Assembly: GCA_964030475.1 (NCBI GenBank)
Contig: CAXIPT010000001.1
Span: 7,773,687-7,837,686, forward strand
DNA: 64,000 nucleotides
Source: Tethya wilhelma
Lineage: Eukaryota; Porifera; Demospongiae; Tethyida; Tethyidae
Reading direction: 5' to 3'
Part shown: positions 8,934 to 18,754 of the stretch, piece by piece
Position numbering within the stretch: the stretch's first letter is position 1
Layout: every line of letters starts with the position of its first letter
The notes under the pieces: generated by a model
The model's database searches: none
What the model saw: the letters and a program-made list of their open reading frames with translations, nothing else
What the model was told of the DNA's origin: nothing
Made by a program: the position numbers and the translations under genes

Positions 8934-11474
8934 TTAAAAAACCAAAAGTTTATTGTTGTCATCATCACACATGTAAAGTTTTCCGGACTTATAGTCAAAG
9001 TCAATACCAGCAAATCTTTTCCCAAATCTTGCCAGAAGCAACCCACTGGTAGTAAAGAGTGACATGTTGTAAGCAGTGCAGACATACACGTAGTCACCCA
9101 GGATACGAATGCAATCGGGAGATTTGAAGGATTCTTCTGGCACAGATCTTCCAAATTCAATGATGAATCGACCTTCAGGGGTGAACTTCCTGACTCGATT
9201 ATCTAAGAGGTCTGTGATGTACACATAACCTTGGCTATCGACTGCTATGTCCATAGGAAATCTAAGCTTACTATATTTGTTCTTATCATCATCATCATCA
9301 TCGTCCTGGATAGTACCAATGAAGTGGGAGAAAGAGAAATCAGAATTGAGAACTTGAACTCGATGATTAAATGTATCAGCTACAAATATCTTGCCATTCG
9401 GGTGAATGAGGATGCCATGTGGTCTGTCAAATTCCAGTTCACCTTTCCCACTGGTTTCGCTGCCTACACTGGCTACCATCTTCCCATCGAATGTAAGCTT
9501 GTACACAGAGTGGCCCCATCGATCTGTCAAAAGAAGCATGTTGTCTGGAGTGATAGCAACTGCATAAGGCTCTTCCATCTTTTTTCTCTCGGGAGTCTCA
9601 GAGCAATCAAACTGAGAAATAACTTTCCCCTGGCTATCTACCACTAAAATTGCTTGGTGGTTCTCTGTATACTCTACTAGAGCAATGTGGTCAGTGTTTG
9701 GACTAACTGCAACTGAAAAAGGGCCATTGAACTCTCCAAGTGTTTCTCCTTTGCTATCACTAGTTACAATGCTTGGAATGAAAGAGGCTGGGAGGCTCAC
9801 ATACACTCCATCTCTCCCACAGAAATAAAGGTGACCACTTTTGTCTACGGTCAATGCTTGTGCTGAGCTGGTTGCATCAGTACCAAATCTCCATTTGAAA
9901 TTTCCACTCGTATCATACATTGTGATTCCTTTTTGCTCTTTGCCACACACATACACAGCGTTTGAAAGAGGATCCACAGCAATAGAGTGCGGCTCTTTCA
10001 TCTGTCGGATCCCAAACTCCAGGACAAACTGACCATCAGGGGTGAGTTTTTGAACACGGTCTCCATCCAGGTCAACTACATATAGCATTCCTTCTCCATC
10101 AGCAGCTAGGTCATACAGCCCATCAAACTCTCCTTGTTCATCACCAGAGGCACTTAGGACAGTGTGGGAAAATGAGAGGTCAGGTTTCAGAGCCTGGATA
10201 CGATCATTACCACTATCAGCTACCAGTATCAGACCGTTGGGCAAAACACACAGTCTTCTTGGAAGGTTGAACTCAAGCTCACCACTTCCCTTTTGACCAA
10301 CTGATACCACAAACTTTCCATCCATTGTGAATTTCTGGATGCGGTGGTTTTCTTCATCAGCAACAACGATGTGGCCATCTTGTGTGACAGCTACACCATG
10401 TGGTGTTTGGAACTGTCCTTCGGCAGTTCCCTTTGAACCAAAAGATCGTATTTTGGTACCTTTCTTGTCTAGCAGGACAATGCTGTGGGTTTTGTCCTCT
10501 CCAACGACTACAGTGCCATCATCAGCTACTGCTATACTACAACTGTCAGACACCTTTCCCAGTTTCCAGAGATAGGGAGTAGGAAATGGGGTCTCTGAAG
10601 ATTTGTCTGCTTTAGCACTCTCATTCTCTGCTGGACATTCAGCATCTATGGATTTGACCAAGATTTCACCTAAGTGACTAACATACAGCTTACCAGATTT
10701 ATTTGCTGCTATACTGCTCAGACTTAAGTCCTCTCCAAATCGATGCTGAAATTTTCCATGTGTATTGAACACAAGGACAAATCCCTGTTTGCAACCAACA
10801 TATATGTTGTCATTCTGATCAATTGCAATTCCGGTAGGATCAAGTACAACAAATTCGGTTTGAAAGTGTCCATTTTGCGAGAATTTCTGAACTTTATCAT
10901 TGTAAGTAGTGTAAATCATTCCTTGAGAGTCAACTGCTAGATGTTGGTAGGAAATTTCATTCCAATCTTCAGGGTAGTGAAGCTCAACACTTTTTGATAG
11001 TGATAGATCTGTGTTTCGGATCTCCATGTAATTTTCACTCCTTCCTAGGACAAACACCTGCCCCTCAGGAGATACATAAATACCTCTGAGTGTGAGTATT
11101 TCGGTACTCGATGTACTTTTTGTTAGTGTAACTGTCGTTACTAACTTTCCTTCTTTGGTGAACTTCATAATAGAATGATTCTCTTTTGTGACGACAAGGA
11201 TATGGTCATCTGGAGTAATGGCTACTCCGGTCACTTTCAAGAGTCGGGTTTTGTTTGGACCATAAGTGTCAAAGGAATGTACTTTAGTCCCTTCTTTGTC
11301 GTAGATAGTGATAGAGAAAATATCAATATAATCTCCATGTTCTTTTACCATTTGTTCCTCTACTGTCACAACATACTCACTGTTTGCTGCGATGTATGGA
11401 ACAGTATTCTCTGCTTCTGTGAAAAACTGGAAGTGCTTACTGTTTTCAGCGGAGTCTGACCACTTTGCCCCCAT
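8934..11474 (-). CDS. NHL-repeat beta-propeller protein, copy A
   Basis: Intronless ORF of 846 residues from ATG 11474. It is built almost entirely of NHL-type blades (pattern G-x-F-x-x-P-x-G-[IV]-[AV]-V...G-x-[IL]-x-V-A-D-x-x-N-[DH]-R-[IV]-Q), for example PHGVAVTQDGHIVVADEENH. By eye there are roughly 17-18 blades, enough for about three propellers. There is no RING, B-box, signal peptide or transmembrane helix, so it is not a typical TRIM-NHL ubiquitin ligase and is probably a cytoplasmic protein- or RNA-binding scaffold. A poly-aspartate loop sits near residues 722-729 and varies in length between paralogs. Upstream, about 75-100 bp from the ATG on the minus strand, are a TTATAAG box and a TGATCCAGGGCC element shared with the paralogs. 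Function is unknown; the fold assignment is firm. Confidence 0.88.
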   Translation of the reverse strand: MGAKWSDSAENSKHFQFFTEAENTVPYIAANSEYVVTVEEQMVKEHGDYIDIFSITIYDKEGTKVHSFDTYGPNKTRLLKVTGVAITPDDHILVVTKENHSIMKFTKEGKLVTTVTLTKSTSSTEILTLRGIYVSPEGQVFVLGRSENYMEIRNTDLSLSKSVELHYPEDWNEISYQHLAVDSQGMIYTTYNDKVQKFSQNGHFQTEFVVLDPTGIAIDQNDNIYVGCKQGFVLVFNTHGKFQHRFGEDLSLSSIAANKSGKLYVSHLGEILVKSIDAECPAENESAKADKSSETPFPTPYLWKLGKVSDSCSIAVADDGTVVVGEDKTHSIVLLDKKGTKIRSFGSKGTAEGQFQTPHGVAVTQDGHIVVADEENHRIQKFTMDGKFVVSVGQKGSGELEFNLPRRLCVLPNGLILVADSGNDRIQALKPDLSFSHTVLSASGDEQGEFDGLYDLAADGEGMLYVVDLDGDRVQKLTPDGQFVLEFGIRQMKEPHSIAVDPLSNAVYVCGKEQKGITMYDTSGNFKWRFGTDATSSAQALTVDKSGHLYFCGRDGVYVSLPASFIPSIVTSDSKGETLGEFNGPFSVAVSPNTDHIALVEYTENHQAILVVDSQGKVISQFDCSETPERKKMEEPYAVAITPDNMLLLTDRWGHSVYKLTFDGKMVASVGSETSGKGELEFDRPHGILIHPNGKIFVADTFNHRVQVLNSDFSFSHFIGTIQDDDDDDDKNKYSKLRFPMDIAVDSQGYVYITDLLDNRVRKFTPEGRFIIEFGRSVPEESFKSPDCIRILGDYVYVCTAYNMSLFTTSGLLLARFGKRFAGIDFDYKSGKLYMCDDDNNKLLVF

Positions 11475-11623
11475 TTTCTTTCTTAAGAGCAGGAGCTTGT
11501 GTACAGTAATTCTAGCTTGGTTTTATTGTATCATTCACAGAGTCATGCGACTTATAAGGAACTATGGCCCTGGATCAGATGATTACAAGACAGTCATCCT
11601 GGTTCAAAGGTCTAGAATGAACA
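11475..11623 (-). promoter_or_regulatory. promoter region of NHL copy A
   Basis: Read on the minus strand it contains a conserved element (reverse of CCCTGGATCAGATGA, near 11563-11577) and a TTATAAG TATA-like box near 11549. Equivalent pairs occur upstream of NHL copies B (about 27587-27610) and C (about 30962-30985) and of the relic (about 8497-8510), which supports a shared promoter. Confidence 0.5.
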
Positions 11624-11905
11624 TGTTGTAAAGAGCGATATCGTAATTACATGTATGTCATTGTTTGGACAGAACTTTCTAGGACATTATAGTTTAAGCT
11701 AGAGTATACTAGTCTTGCTTAGGTGTATAAGTTTGTGCATGGAACTTTCTAGCTGGTTCTAGAGACTCTACTGTAAGAGTATAAAAGTAGCTTGGTTTGT
11801 GTGTAAGTTATAGTCTGTAGAGTTGTTGAGTTAGTCGAGTCTGTTAAGTTGTCAAAGTGTCTTTGTATTGCTGTTATTAAGTTTCTGTCATTAAAGTTGT
11901 TTAAG
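11624..11905. mobile_element. LTR-like fragment cut by a single-base gap
   Basis: Starts with TGTTGTAAAG, contains a TATAAAAG box near 11790 and a downstream CATTAAAG-type signal near 11890, and stops at the N at 11906. The layout (TG start, promoter, signal downstream) resembles a long terminal repeat, but no second copy, TSD or internal region is visible, so the call is tentative. Confidence 0.3.
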
Positions 11906-11906
11906 N

Positions 11907-12810
11907 CAATTCCTGTCATATTGTGTGATTCCACACCATAGCTGATAATAAATACCATTTCCAATACTTGGTGCATACTGACTCTACAGTTTGCTTGTGT
12001 CCTTGATATGACATTGTCCACTTCAATCTCAGTAAGTATCCAGGCATAAATTGGCCACTTCAGTCCCTCCATGAATGCTTTGCAGAGTATCTCACCAATT
12101 CTATCCGGTGGTGCTAGAACCAGGAAAATTTTCATACCAGAAGAATGCAAGTCATTCAGTATTACAGACACATTATTAGAATCAATGAAGTATGAAACAT
12201 TCATGTTATTAAAGACATTCGAAACTATTTCTCTTGTTCTTATGTAGTAAGTATCACGACCATAATATATAACTCCTATTCTGCTCCACCCTACTTCCTC
12301 CATCAAGCCTAACACAGCTCTGCCATAAACCTCAGATGATGGTAACATGTGATACAAATGATGGTTTGAAGTTGGGTCCTGCTCTTTGGGAACATATGTT
12401 GTAGAACCAGAGAGTGTTAGCAAATCAATTCCTTCATGTCCAGCTAAAGGTGAAATGGAGTTGGCTAGTCTAGGACAGAACAAACCAGTCACTCCCACAA
12501 TGTTGTACTCAGGTGATGAAATTGCCTCCACAAAAGATGTGATACCTTCAATCGGATCACACATAGGGATCATCAGAGGTATGAGCTCCAGGTGATATCC
12601 TTGAAGAAGATCAGTGTTGTTGTTGACTTCATCCACAGCTAAAAGTCCACCTGGTAGTATTTCCATCCCTCTCTCCCACTTTGGGACATCAACACCACTT
12701 GAAAGCATTACAACAACATGAAGAGTTTCAGACTTGCTCCATACACTATTGTGAAGTGTACAATTTAATGGCACCAACAAAGATGCAAAAATTACTAAGA
12801 TAGAGAACAT
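11907..12810 (-). pseudogene. inverted 5' part of the GABA-B-like receptor of 4258-6453
   Basis: From ATG 12810 (signal peptide MFSILVIFASLLVPLNC) to the gap at 11906 this is a near-identical reverse-complement copy of 4258-5161. It encodes the signal peptide and most of the ligand domain, then stops at the single N. Only scattered substitutions separate the two copies, and the match continues through the upstream flank to about 13450. As assembled, the locus lacks the transmembrane domain and cannot make a receptor. The abrupt end at an N suggests an allelic contig placed in inverted orientation rather than a true pseudogene. Confidence 0.8.
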
Positions 12811-13450
12811 TTCACTCCAAGCCTTCACTCAACAATAAACATAAGTATTAAAAGATTTGTTTACACTAGCAAATTCCCCAGAGTGCCATAGAATCTTCTC
12901 CTATAGGAATACTATACTCTTAGTCATGACAACAAACTGTATCCCCCATGAGACATATGCATGTATTAAAACCATAAGGACATTTGATCATTTCAAAGAA
13001 TTCAATGATTTTCACGGTACAGTTACATAATAGCTAGAATTTCATATTGCATTAATTATATTATATGGTTAACAAAATGAATACAAGCAATATTAAAAAT
13101 ATAATAACTATTTGTTAGATAACAAAATTAGTATACCATATAGCGGGTAGATTTGGTGAATTGGCAAAAGCCTTAATTGATATTGCAAATTAAGGTACTG
13201 TAAATCGCGAAATTTTCGTGCATTTAATTTTTGTACTCTGCAGCAACTATGAAAATTTATCAACTACAACAATTTATGGTATAGCCTATAGATGACAACT
13301 GCAAAGAAACCATACAGTGTCACTCTGTAACAGCATGTGAGCATTCATTGCATTGCAGTTGATTTCAGTGCCGGAGCATCATATTTAAGTCCTACTACAA
13401 ACAATGCCACCATACAATCAGGTATATATACAAACAAATTTAGTATATCA
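12811..13450 (-). repeat. inverted copy of the 3625-4257 receptor upstream region
   Basis: Continuous reverse-complement match to the spacer upstream of the receptor at 4258, ending abruptly at about 13450 where the LINE-associated sequence begins. No separate gene is seen. Confidence 0.85.
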
Positions 13451-13514
13451 TACGTACGGTAGTACGTATAGTAGGAATGGGCCGACTGTCCCATAGACAC
13501 AATACAAAATAAAA

Positions 13515-14654
13515 ATGGCAACAAGGGGTAAAAAGAATGTAAGGGCTACTCAAGTAAAATCTGCCAAAAAGACTCCAAAGAGCAAAGTTAACAAGGCACA
13601 ACATTGTGCTACTTGTGAAGTACTAATTGAAGATCCAGAAAACAGTCAAGACACAATCTTCTGTGAAGGCAAGTGCTCAGCATGGGTACACAGATACTGC
13701 ACTGGATTACCTGTCAAGACCTTCTTGGAGCTCAAAGAGTCTAGTAAGCCTTTCATTTGTCAGTATTGTACACTTGAAAACCAAGCAAATGAAATATCTG
13801 TGTTAAAGAAGTTGGTAGCAGAAATGAAAGCTGAGATATCACAACTCAAGAGTAATCAGTCTTCTCAGATAGGTTCAGCTTCTTCTTTGTTGCCAGCTAG
13901 CAACCAGCCTTTGCCTAGACCTAGCTATGCCAACATCCTTCAAGCTAAATCTACTGGCCTCAATGACAAGAGTCAGAGTCAATTTTCAAACTCTCGTGCT
14001 GTAAGTGACAAGAAATATAATGTAGTTATCTATGGGGTAGAGGAGAGTCCTCGTAATACCAACAGGTATACAAGATTAACTAGAGATGTTGAAATGGCTG
14101 CATCAACCCTTCAGAATCTCGACCCCAAAATAACTGAAAGCAGCATTCGCGACACTGTCAGGCTAGGCAAGTACGAGTCTAGCCACAACAGACCTCTTCT
14201 TGTCAAACTCTCAAGCACACGTGATGTTTCCTCCATTCTTGCTAACAGAGCCAAACTAGCCTCCACCTCAATATCCATCAAACCCGACATGACTAAACAG
14301 CAGAGATTATCAGAATCTCTACTGTTGAAAGAACGCAGAAAGCTAATCAATAGTGGAATTGAGAGAAAGGACATTAAGATCAAAGGCAATTCCTTGTTTT
14401 TAAGAAAGGTCAAGTTCGGTTCTGTTGATGACTCCATCTTTAAAGCTTCACCCAATATGAGCACACCTCCCTCTCCAAGCATCACTGTACTGAGCTCATC
14501 AGATGTCGAGGATCAACCTGTTGCCAGTCCACAGCACCAAGTGCCTTCTAATGGCAATCTTGAACAATCCTCTAGATCTAGAAGTGACTCAAATGAGTCA
14601 CCCATTCAGTTGGAAGAAGCAAATGGTCAGGCCACAGACTCAGGTACCAATTAA
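13515..14654 (+). CDS. LINE ORF1: PHD-finger/coiled-coil protein
   Basis: 379 residues from ATG 13515. A lysine/arginine-rich start is followed by a PHD-like zinc finger at ~31-83 (CATCEVLIED...CEGKCSAWVHRYC...FICQYC). Next comes a short leucine-rich coiled coil (~93-118) and a Ser/Pro-rich linker. A domain at ~165-295 (YNVVIYGVEES...RLGK...RPLLVKL) resembles the RRM-like ORF1 domain seen in CR1/L2-type LINEs. The tail is acidic and serine-rich. It probably binds the element RNA and assists insertion. The frame is intact, suggesting the copy is young. Confidence 0.8.
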   Translation: MATRGKKNVRATQVKSAKKTPKSKVNKAQHCATCEVLIEDPENSQDTIFCEGKCSAWVHRYCTGLPVKTFLELKESSKPFICQYCTLENQANEISVLKKLVAEMKAEISQLKSNQSSQIGSASSLLPASNQPLPRPSYANILQAKSTGLNDKSQSQFSNSRAVSDKKYNVVIYGVEESPRNTNRYTRLTRDVEMAASTLQNLDPKITESSIRDTVRLGKYESSHNRPLLVKLSSTRDVSSILANRAKLASTSISIKPDMTKQQRLSESLLLKERRKLINSGIERKDIKIKGNSLFLRKVKFGSVDDSIFKASPNMSTPPSPSITVLSSSDVEDQPVASPQHQVPSNGNLEQSSRSRSDSNESPIQLEEANGQATDSGTN

Positions 14655-14661
14655 CCAATGA

Positions 14662-17508
14662 CTATCACTACTTTTATGGAATGCACGCAGTACAGTCAAT
14701 AAAATCGATTTCCTACAATCATATATCTATAGTAAATCAATCAATATAGTATGTATTACAGAAACATGGCTACACGATTCAATCTCAAATGCAGAACTGT
14801 TTTTATCTAACTATAATGTATATAGAAGAGACAGAGGATCAAGGGGTGGTGGAGTTTTGATAGCAATCTCACAAAATATTAATACAAGACTTATAACTAG
14901 TCATAATAGTGTGGAACTAATTGCAGTTGAATTGGACATTTCACCAAAAACTTGTATAGCATGTGTGTACATCTCCCCATCTTGTTCAGAATCTCAACAA
15001 CAAGGTGTGATCAGCTTTTTAAATTCAATTAAGAATGACAGAGAAGTCGTAGTTGTGGGTGATTTCAACACACCGGATATTGAATGGACTACAATGACAG
15101 CCATAACACCTTTCTCTCTCACATTGTGTGACATAATCTACAATAAAAATTATACACAAATTATCAATGTGCCAACGCACAAACAAGGGAACATTCTGGA
15201 CTTGATAATAACAAATTCTCCAATGAGATTCACGAACATTTGTGTTGAACCATCACCTTCAGATCATCACCTGATAACTGCTGATCTTAGTTCACATTGT
15301 TCAATGAATAGTAAGCACAGAAGGAAGTCTTACAAGTATCTATATGCAAGGGGTGACTATGAAGCCATGGATGAATTCCTTCACTATACACTCAGTTTCA
15401 ATGAATCGGGTAGTCACTGTTGTAACACATTGTGGAATAAGATCAAGGCTATGTTAACAAGTGCTTGTGAAATGTTTGTGCCTAAAGTATCGTTACCAAA
15501 GAAATCTTATCCAAGATGGTTTAATGCTAGTATTATACATAAACTTAATTGTGTACGTACAATGCGCAAAAGGAATCGTTCACACCCGACAAATACAAAT
15601 CAACAAAAGCTGAACAATGCTGAAGAAGAATTACAAAACCTAATCGATTCTGCCAAAGATACTTACTTGAAAAATCTCGCATTAATGTTCCATAACAATC
15701 CGAGTAAACTGTACGACCACTTTAAGCAGTTAAATAATTCAAAGTTTAAACCGAGCTTCTTGGTACACAATGGAAAAACAGTTGACAATCCCACTGAAAT
15801 GGCAGAAATGTTCAACCTATATTTCAACTCGACATTTACACAATCAGCTAGCTCAACTGAAACTGACGTGGACAGTTTGCACCCACCACAACACCAGCTT
15901 TCAAACATTGAAATTACTGTAGCAGATGTATTTGAGTCACTAACAGGTCTTGACCCAACTAAATCAGTTGGATGCGATGATATACATCCTAGACTACTCA
16001 AATCATGTGCAACATCTCTAACAGAACCAATTTATCACTTGTTTCAAACTTGTTTAAATACTTGTACTCTTCCCTTAGAGTGGAAAGTGCACAAAATAAC
16101 GCCAATACCCAAAAGTGGAGACTTAACAAATGTAGCTAATTTCAGACCAATTTCTCTATTGTGTATTGTTTCAAAACTACTAGAATCACTAGTTTACAAA
16201 ACAATGATTAAATTCATTAAGCCAAAACTTTCTCTAAAGCAGTTTGGATTCACTAAAGGGAGATCCTGTCTAACACAGTTGCTGACTGTTTTCGCAACAA
16301 TTTATCAGGCAGCAGACAACGGAAAGCCAACAGATATTATATACTTGGATTTTAAAAAGGCTTTTGACTCTATACCACACCAACTCCTACTAGCCAAGTT
16401 ATGGCATATAGGAATAACCGGTCCTTTATGGAAGCTCATCAAATATTACCTTACTAATAGAACACACTATGTCTCTGTTGATGGTCATTCGTCAACCATG
16501 CTACCTGTATTTTCAGGTGTCCCACAAGGCAGCATACTTGGACCCTTATTATTCCTTATCTACATTAATGATCTACCTTGTTCTATAAACTTCTCAGATT
16601 GTTTACTTTTTGCCGATGATGCAAAGCTGGCTAGAGTTGTGTCGTGTCTGCACGACCGACTGTTGTTACAGGTTGATATCTTTGAATTAGAAACATGGTG
16701 TACCAAATGGAATCTGAAGCTAAACTTTAGTAAATGTCATGTGCTTCACTTTTCTTTAGCTCGGTCTGGACAGCAGCAACAGGGACAGGGGTACAGAATA
16801 GCTGGTGAGACTATTCCATACTCTCAATCAGAACGAGACTTGGGAATAATGGTACGAGATGACTTATCGTGGTCTGATCATTATAAGAAAATATCAGCCA
16901 AAGCATATGCATCTTTGCATATGATATGTCGCGTATTACCTGCTCTCTCATCAACAGCTCTTAAAAAGACTCTTTATATCACACTTGTAAGGTCACATCT
17001 AACTTATTGCTGTCAACTATGGAGACCACGATTAATAAGGGATATTAATAACTTAGAACGCATCCAAAGAAGAGCTACAAAGTTTATATTGAACAATTAT
17101 GCCATGAGCTACAAGGAAAGGCTAGTTTCATTAAATTTGTTACCATTAATGAGATGGTTTGAACTTCAGGACCTGATGTTTCTAATCAAGTGCTTGAGTG
17201 ACCCAGATGACAACATTAACCTATATCAATACATGTCATTTGTGACAACACAAACCAGAGCTGGAAGCAGTAACAAATTGAAACTTAACTTTAATAGAAG
17301 AACAACGACAAAACATTTTTATTTCAACAGAGTTATCAAACTGTGGAACTCATTTCCAAGCTACATTCTAGATCTTTCACTGTCCCACAATACTCTAAAG
17401 CAGAACATATACAAGTACCTCTGGTCTAGTTTTGTAAACAATTTCAATTCCAATGTCACCTGTACATACCATCATGAATGTCCATGCTCACGATGCACAA
17501 GCATTTGA
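14662..17508 (+). CDS. LINE ORF2: endonuclease-reverse transcriptase
   Basis: The homologous frame opens right after a TGA at 14659-14661, 10 bases past the ORF1 stop, and reads LLLWNARSTVNK, the expected endonuclease start. The first in-frame ATG is far inside, at 14857, so that start is not credible. An ATG at 14658 lies in another frame and could be the original start with a one-base slip. Endonuclease motifs are CITETWL, VVGDFNTPDIEW and SDHHLI. Reverse-transcriptase motifs are NFRPISLLCIVSKLLE, LDFKKAFDSIPH, SGVPQGSILGPLLFLIYIN and the catalytic FADD. The C-terminus ends in a Cys/His cluster (CTYHHECPCSRC). Catalytic residues are present, so apart from the start problem it looks functional. 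Confidence 0.85.
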   Translation, partial: LSLLLWNARSTVNKIDFLQSYIYSKSINIVCITETWLHDSISNAELFLSNYNVYRRDRGSRGGGVLIAISQNINTRLITSHNSVELIAVELDISPKTCIACVYISPSCSESQQQGVISFLNSIKNDREVVVVGDFNTPDIEWTTMTAITPFSLTLCDIIYNKNYTQIINVPTHKQGNILDLIITNSPMRFTNICVEPSPSDHHLITADLSSHCSMNSKHRRKSYKYLYARGDYEAMDEFLHYTLSFNESGSHCCNTLWNKIKAMLTSACEMFVPKVSLPKKSYPRWFNASIIHKLNCVRTMRKRNRSHPTNTNQQKLNNAEEELQNLIDSAKDTYLKNLALMFHNNPSKLYDHFKQLNNSKFKPSFLVHNGKTVDNPTEMAEMFNLYFNSTFTQSASSTETDVDSLHPPQHQLSNIEITVADVFESLTGLDPTKSVGCDDIHPRLLKSCATSLTEPIYHLFQTCLNTCTLPLEWKVHKITPIPKSGDLTNVANFRPISLLCIVSKLLESLVYKTMIKFIKPKLSLKQFGFTKGRSCLTQLLTVFATIYQAADNGKPTDIIYLDFKKAFDSIPHQLLLAKLWHIGITGPLWKLIKYYLTNRTHYVSVDGHSSTMLPVFSGVPQGSILGPLLFLIYINDLPCSINFSDCLLFADDAKLARVVSCLHDRLLLQVDIFELETWCTKWNLKLNFSKCHVLHFSLARSGQQQQGQGYRIAGETIPYSQSERDLGIMVRDDLSWSDHYKKISAKAYASLHMICRVLPALSSTALKKTLYITLVRSHLTYCCQLWRPRLIRDINNLERIQRRATKFILNNYAMSYKERLVSLNLLPLMRWFELQDLMFLIKCLSDPDDNINLYQYMSFVTTQTRAGSSNKLKLNFNRRTTTKHFYFNRVIKLWNSFPSYILDLSLSHNTLKQNIYKYLWSSFVNNFNSNVTCTYHHECPCSRCTSI

Positions 17509-18112
17509 CTGCTAATGTTCAACAGATTGCTGCTTAATATTATTTAATATGTAGTTGTTTATTGTTAGTTAATAATTAATATGTTGCTGTTGTCTTTTTG
17601 TTGTTGTTGTTTTGTAACTAGTAGCTACTTAAGTGTAGTTTGCTAGCAGTAGTTTTAGCTACTGAAAAGTGAATGATAATAATAATGATAATAATAAAAT
17701 GTTTATGATCATAAAAATCTAACAAAACAAAATTAAGTCTTCAAACTTGCTCAGAGGCTCTCACAGACAGATTACCAATTGCATGCAAGGCCTAAAACTC
17801 ACAGAAACTTTCCTCAGCACTCGTACTGAGAGTTAGTGGGAAGCCACAGTAGTGCCATTTTTGTTCTGCTAACGTACGTACTTACTTCCTAACTGACTTA
17901 CTTGAAAAGCATTTCCAGAGAACCAGAATGTGTTGAGCCAACTTTGACAGCACAAAGTAAGTTCTTTTCATAGGTACTACATTCCTTGATACTCGTAATA
18001 AGCCTAAACAAAAACTAGAAAGCTTGAAAACTAAGAGTATAAATTCATATACTTCAATGTAGTCATCTTCATGTAGAGTTCAAAGGTCATTGATTATCCA
18101 CGTGGCATTTAT

Positions 18113-18124
18113 TGCGCATGCGCA
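18113..18124. promoter_or_regulatory. NRF1-type palindrome
   Basis: TGCGCATGCGCA is a perfect palindrome matching the NRF1 consensus found in many CpG-type animal promoters. No gene start could be tied to it, so the function is uncertain. Confidence 0.3.
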
Positions 18125-18179
18125 TTAGCTGCTCTTGCAGACGATGTAGCTTCTACTCAGCTCACTCAAGCTTTTTGTA

Positions 18180-18345
18180 AAGACTAACCAGTCTCTGATA
18201 GTCTCCTCACAGTGTAGTGTTAAAAAAAGTGAATGAACAAGTAGTAAAAATTTCAAAAAAATAAGCAGTGTAGGAATGGGCAGTGCTGTAAAAAGTATTG
18301 GAACAAGGAATGGTCTCAATTTTGGCACATGACTACTTCATTTTT
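18180..18345. repeat. dispersed repeat, copy 1
   Basis: Shares sequence with 18541-18649 (inverted) and, more weakly, with 61310-61450 (inverted relative to this copy). Shared blocks include the ACACTACTT/GTAGTGTAGG and GTTCATTCACTTTTTT segments. Three copies in one window indicate an interspersed element of unknown class. Confidence 0.6.
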
Positions 18346-18540
18346 TGTGCTCATGTCTTGACCAGTAATCTAATACTGCCAGCTGTATATTTATTCCACA
18401 TTTTAGCCAAGTGATAAGATTGGCAGGAATTTGAACCATTCATGTGATAAATTAAAAATGTGATACTGATACACTATTCAAGTATACAAATCATTCTTTA
18501 CCACGCATTTACGACAATAAGCTATGAGAGATCAAAAATG

Positions 18541-18649
18541 AAATTGAAGTAGTCATGTGCCGAAATTGAGACCATTCCTTGTTCCAATACTTTTTACAGC
18601 ACTGCCCATTCCTACACTGCTTATTTTTTTGAAATTTTTACTACTTGTA
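18541..18649. repeat. dispersed repeat, inverted copy 2, ends at gap
   Basis: Reverse complement of about 18237-18345, nearly identical, and truncated exactly at the single N at 18650. It could be a genuine foldback or an artefact of contig joining. Confidence 0.6.
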
Positions 18650-18754
18650 NGCAGTGTTTCACCCAACATCTGTAAGCCCAATGATTTGATTAGGATCATA
18701 GTAGTAACCTCCCCTCCTGTGTACACACACACACACACACACACACTCACTCAC

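Larger units (their letters stand above)
13451..17700 (+). mobile_element. non-LTR retrotransposon (LINE), two ORFs
   Basis: A nearly full-length LINE on +. ORF1 (13515-14654) encodes a PHD-like zinc finger; ORF2 (open from 14662, ending at 17508) encodes an apurinic-type endonuclease and a reverse transcriptase. The 3' UTR (17509-17700) ends in a short ATAATAATG-type microsatellite rather than poly(A), as is common in CR1/L2-like clades. The 5' end is probably just after 13450, where the inverted receptor flank stops. Clade is an inference from ORF1 type and tail. Confidence 0.85.
17701..18754. other. non-genic; dispersed repeat, palindrome and gap
   Basis: No gene recognised. It contains a perfect 12-bp TGCGCATGCGCA palindrome at 18113-18124, a dispersed repeat (18180-18345) and its inverted copy (18541-18649) ending at the N at 18650, and a (CA)n tract at 18722-18745. 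The 3' end of the EGF gene, which should lie here, is missing. Confidence 0.5.

Noticed and set aside
14111..14485. Minus-strand ORF of 124 residues
   Set aside because: Antisense to LINE ORF1 with no recognisable domain.
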